From the NCBI RefSeq assembly GCF_000019705.1, contig NC_011244.1:806001-870000 (forward strand): a stretch of DNA of 64,000 nucleotides. Direction: 5' to 3'. This document shows positions 62,521-64,000 of this stretch, one piece after another (the stretch's first letter is position 1; each line of letters opens with the position of its first letter). The notes beneath the pieces were generated by a model that saw nothing but the letters and a program-made list of their open reading frames with translations, did no database searches and was not told the DNA's origin. Position numbers and translations under genes: made by a program. The DNA is from Borrelia recurrentis A1 (GTDB lineage Bacteria > Spirochaetota > Spirochaetia > Borreliales > Borreliaceae).

Positions 62521-64000
62521 TTGTCAGAAAATATTGATGATGATCACAGTGAAGATGAAAAAAAAATTAAGGTTGTTAAATTACGAAAGAAGGTGGTAAA
62601 AGTTGTAGCTCATACTGATAAAAATTTGAATAGTTCTAGAGATGATTCTTTGAAATCTTCAAATTCATGGAATAAGCAATCTTCTGGTAAGGGATATTCG
62701 TATGATAATAAAGATAGGGGTGGTAGATCGTCTTCTTTTCATACAGATAATAGGGGTAATTCTGGGACTGTTCAACAGGGCAATAAGGGATATGTTCATA
62801 GGAACTCTACTTACAATAGAGATAGTAATAGTAGAGATAATAGAGGGTATTCTTATTCTAGAGGGGGAGGTATAAAATCTTCTTCTTTTCGTACTACGGA
62901 TAATAAAGATAATTCTGGGGTGGTGCAACAAGGTAATAGAAGGTATTCTAATAGAAGCTCTACTTATAATAGAGATAATAGAGAACATTCTTATTCTAGA
63001 GGGGGAGGTATAAAATCTTCTTCTTTTCGTACTACGGATAATAAAGATAATTCTGGGGTGGTGCAACAAGGTAATAGGGTATATTCTAATAGAAACTATA
63101 CTCATAATAGTAGGGATAATAGTAATAGTAGTAATAATAGTTCCCAGTCATTTAGAAGAGTAATTAGGACTAAGGTTGTCTCTAGTGCAACTATATCACC
63201 TCCTTCTGATTCTGATAATAAGGGTCTTCTTAATAGAAAACTTGGCGAAAAAAAGAAGCAACAACAGGAAAGCCAAAAAGTTTATAAAAGGAAGAAAGAG
63301 GAAATTGAGAGCAAAACAATAGAACAAAAAGTCTTTGAACAACTTCAGAAAAAGAAGAAAGAAAATTTGGCAAATTCAATTCCTAAATCAATTGATATTA
63401 TGGGTAGTATTACTGTTGCTGAACTTGCAAGAAAAATGAATTTAAAATCTTCAGATTTAATTGCTAAATTAATGACCTTAGGTGTAATGGCTACTATTAA
63501 TGAAAAGATTGATTCTGATACTGCTACTATTTTAGTTGAAGAATATGGTTCAAGAGTTAATGTTGTTTCAATTTATGATGAAACAGTGATAGAGGCAGAG
63601 GAAGGCGATGGGAGTAAAGAAGTTACAAAACCACCTGTCATTACAATAATGGGACATGTTGATCATGGAAAGACTAGACTTTTATCAGTGTTGCAGAATA
63701 TTGATATCAATCAAACTGAATTTGGTGGGATTACTCAACATATTGGGGCTTATACTATTAATTATAATGAACATGAAATAACGTTTCTAGATACTCCAGG
63801 ACATGAGGCTTTTACAATGATGAGAAGCAGGGGAGCACAGGTTACTGATATTGTTGTTCTTGTTGTCTCTGCTGTTGATGGAGTAATGCCACAGACTGTT
63901 GAGGCTATTAATCATGCAAAGGATGCAAATGTGCCTATCATAGTTGCGGTTAATAAAATTGATTTACCAGATTCAAATCTAGATAAGGTTAAGCATCAAC
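62521..64000 (+). CDS. infB: Translation initiation factor IF-2 (3' truncated by window end)
   Basis: The TTG start at 62521 follows AGGAG with good spacing. The N-terminal region (about 1-230) is a low-complexity Asn/Ser/Arg/Gly-rich segment with tandem repeats, then a basic coiled-coil ([20 protein letters not shown]) and the IF2_N domain ([33 protein letters not shown]). The GTPase begins with [15 protein letters not shown] and includes [18 protein letters not shown] and VAVNKIDLP. The rest lies beyond the window. It loads initiator tRNA on the ribosome. Confidence 0.96.
   Translation, partial: MSENIDDDHSEDEKKIKVVKLRKKVVKVVAHTDKNLNSSRDDSLKSSNSWNKQSSGKGYSYDNKDRGGRSSSFHTDNRGNSGTVQQGNKGYVHRNSTYNRDSNSRDNRGYSYSRGGGIKSSSFRTTDNKDNSGVVQQGNRRYSNRSSTYNRDNREHSYSRGGGIKSSSFRTTDNKDNSGVVQQGNRVYSNRNYTHNSRDNSNSSNNSSQSFRRVIRTKVVSSATISPPSDSDNKGLLNRKLGEKKKQQQESQKVYKRKKEEIESKTIEQKVFEQLQKKKKENLANSIPKSIDIMGSITVAELARKMNLKSSDLIAKLMTLGVMATINEKIDSDTATILVEEYGSRVNVVSIYDETVIEAEEGDGSKEVTKPPVITIMGHVDHGKTRLLSVLQNIDINQTEFGGITQHIGAYTINYNEHEITFLDTPGHEAFTMMRSRGAQVTDIVVLVVSAVDGVMPQTVEAINHAKDANVPIIVAVNKIDLPDSNLDKVKHQ
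62849..63077 (+). repeat. Tandem repeat in infB: 91-bp perfect copy, 138-bp period
   Basis: Bases 62849-62939 are identical to 62987-63077. The unit encodes [19 protein letters not shown] and [12 protein letters not shown], then a variable part. A weaker third copy lies upstream (about 62716-62815; [21 protein letters not shown]). The period of 138 bases is 46 codons, so changes in copy number keep the frame. Confidence 0.9.

Noticed and set aside
62849-63077. Direct repeats that might suggest a CRISPR array
   Set aside because: Repeats are 91 bp with 47-bp variable parts, translate in frame within infB, and no cas genes are present.
62665-63105. Minus-strand open frame of 146 codons rich in Ser, Arg and Ile
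   Set aside because: It is antisense to the low-complexity repeats of infB, which lack stops in this frame by composition; there is no ribosome site and the protein is only a mirror of the repeat.
1-64000. Prophage, insertion sequence or other mobile element
   Set aside because: No transposase, integrase, phage structural gene or terminal inverted repeats with target duplication were seen; gene order looks like the conserved chromosome.

Overview
The window is a contiguous stretch of a spirochaete chromosome of the Borrelia/Borreliella group. The evidence is the very AT-rich coding sequence, the p83/100 antigen gene, the hk2-rrp2 pair, rpoS behind a sigma-54 promoter, periplasmic-flagellar genes, a single-copy spoVG, and a gene order that I recognise from memory as the bb0742 to bb0801 part of the B. 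burgdorferi chromosome. I cannot fix the species. I see no phage, insertion sequence, plasmid gene or CRISPR array.

Layout. 1-4.4 kb: end of an ABC-F ATPase, a secreted beta-propeller protein and the p83/100 antigen. 4.4-4.7 kb: a tRNA-Arg/tRNA-Pro operon with a clear promoter. 4.7-9.9 kb: endonuclease III, an OppB/OppC-like permease pair, a small FtsB/DivIC-like membrane protein, a three-copy AT-rich repeat in a divergent intergenic region, and two Borrelia-type hypothetical proteins. 9.9-14 kb: a four-gene Gld-like ABC exporter operon. 14-20 kb: RNase Z, a FAD oxidoreductase, a ClpP paralogue, a putative lipoprotein, tRNA-Leu, a DUF368 polyprenyl-phosphate transporter, a MazG-like enzyme and a LysM/M23 peptidase. 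20-29 kb, all on the minus strand: rrp2, hk2, a DNA polymerase III delta-prime-like gene, cvpA, murG, pdxK, tsaD, a divergent polysaccharide deacetylase and rpoS. 29-33 kb: flgJ-like, flgI, a short flgA, flgG and flgF. 33-46.8 kb, plus strand: DUF2147, apt, rplU-prp-rpmA-obg, nadD, an LCP protein, rsfS, spoVG, tRNA-Gln, rplY, pth, tilS, ftsH, a secreted protein and a lipoprotein serine protease. 46.8-57.2 kb: an enlarged thymidine kinase, tmk, and the outer-membrane assembly group tamB-bamA-skp. 57-64 kb: a STAS protein, mutS, a frameshifted comF, and rimP-nusA-infB, cut by the window end.

How the genes connect. HK2/Rrp2 and their target rpoS lie in the same window; the upstream region of rpoS has a textbook GG-N10-GC sigma-54 site. 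Ribosome and tRNA maturation genes cluster in the centre. TamB, BamA and Skp together form an outer-membrane protein insertion cluster. Overlapping stops and starts show tight operons throughout.

Main points for a second look: comF is broken by a 4-bp tandem duplication; endonuclease III lacks the fourth iron-sulfur cysteine; a perfect 24-bp inverted repeat with a third direct copy covers the start of the FtsB-like gene; infB carries a 91-bp perfect repeat; Prp protease is present although L27 has no cleavable leader; NusA ends in a zinc ribbon; a hairpin terminator sits between a putative promoter and rimP; and several genes have a good Shine-Dalgarno site but no ATG/GTG/TTG at the right distance. 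No entirely new multigene system was evident.
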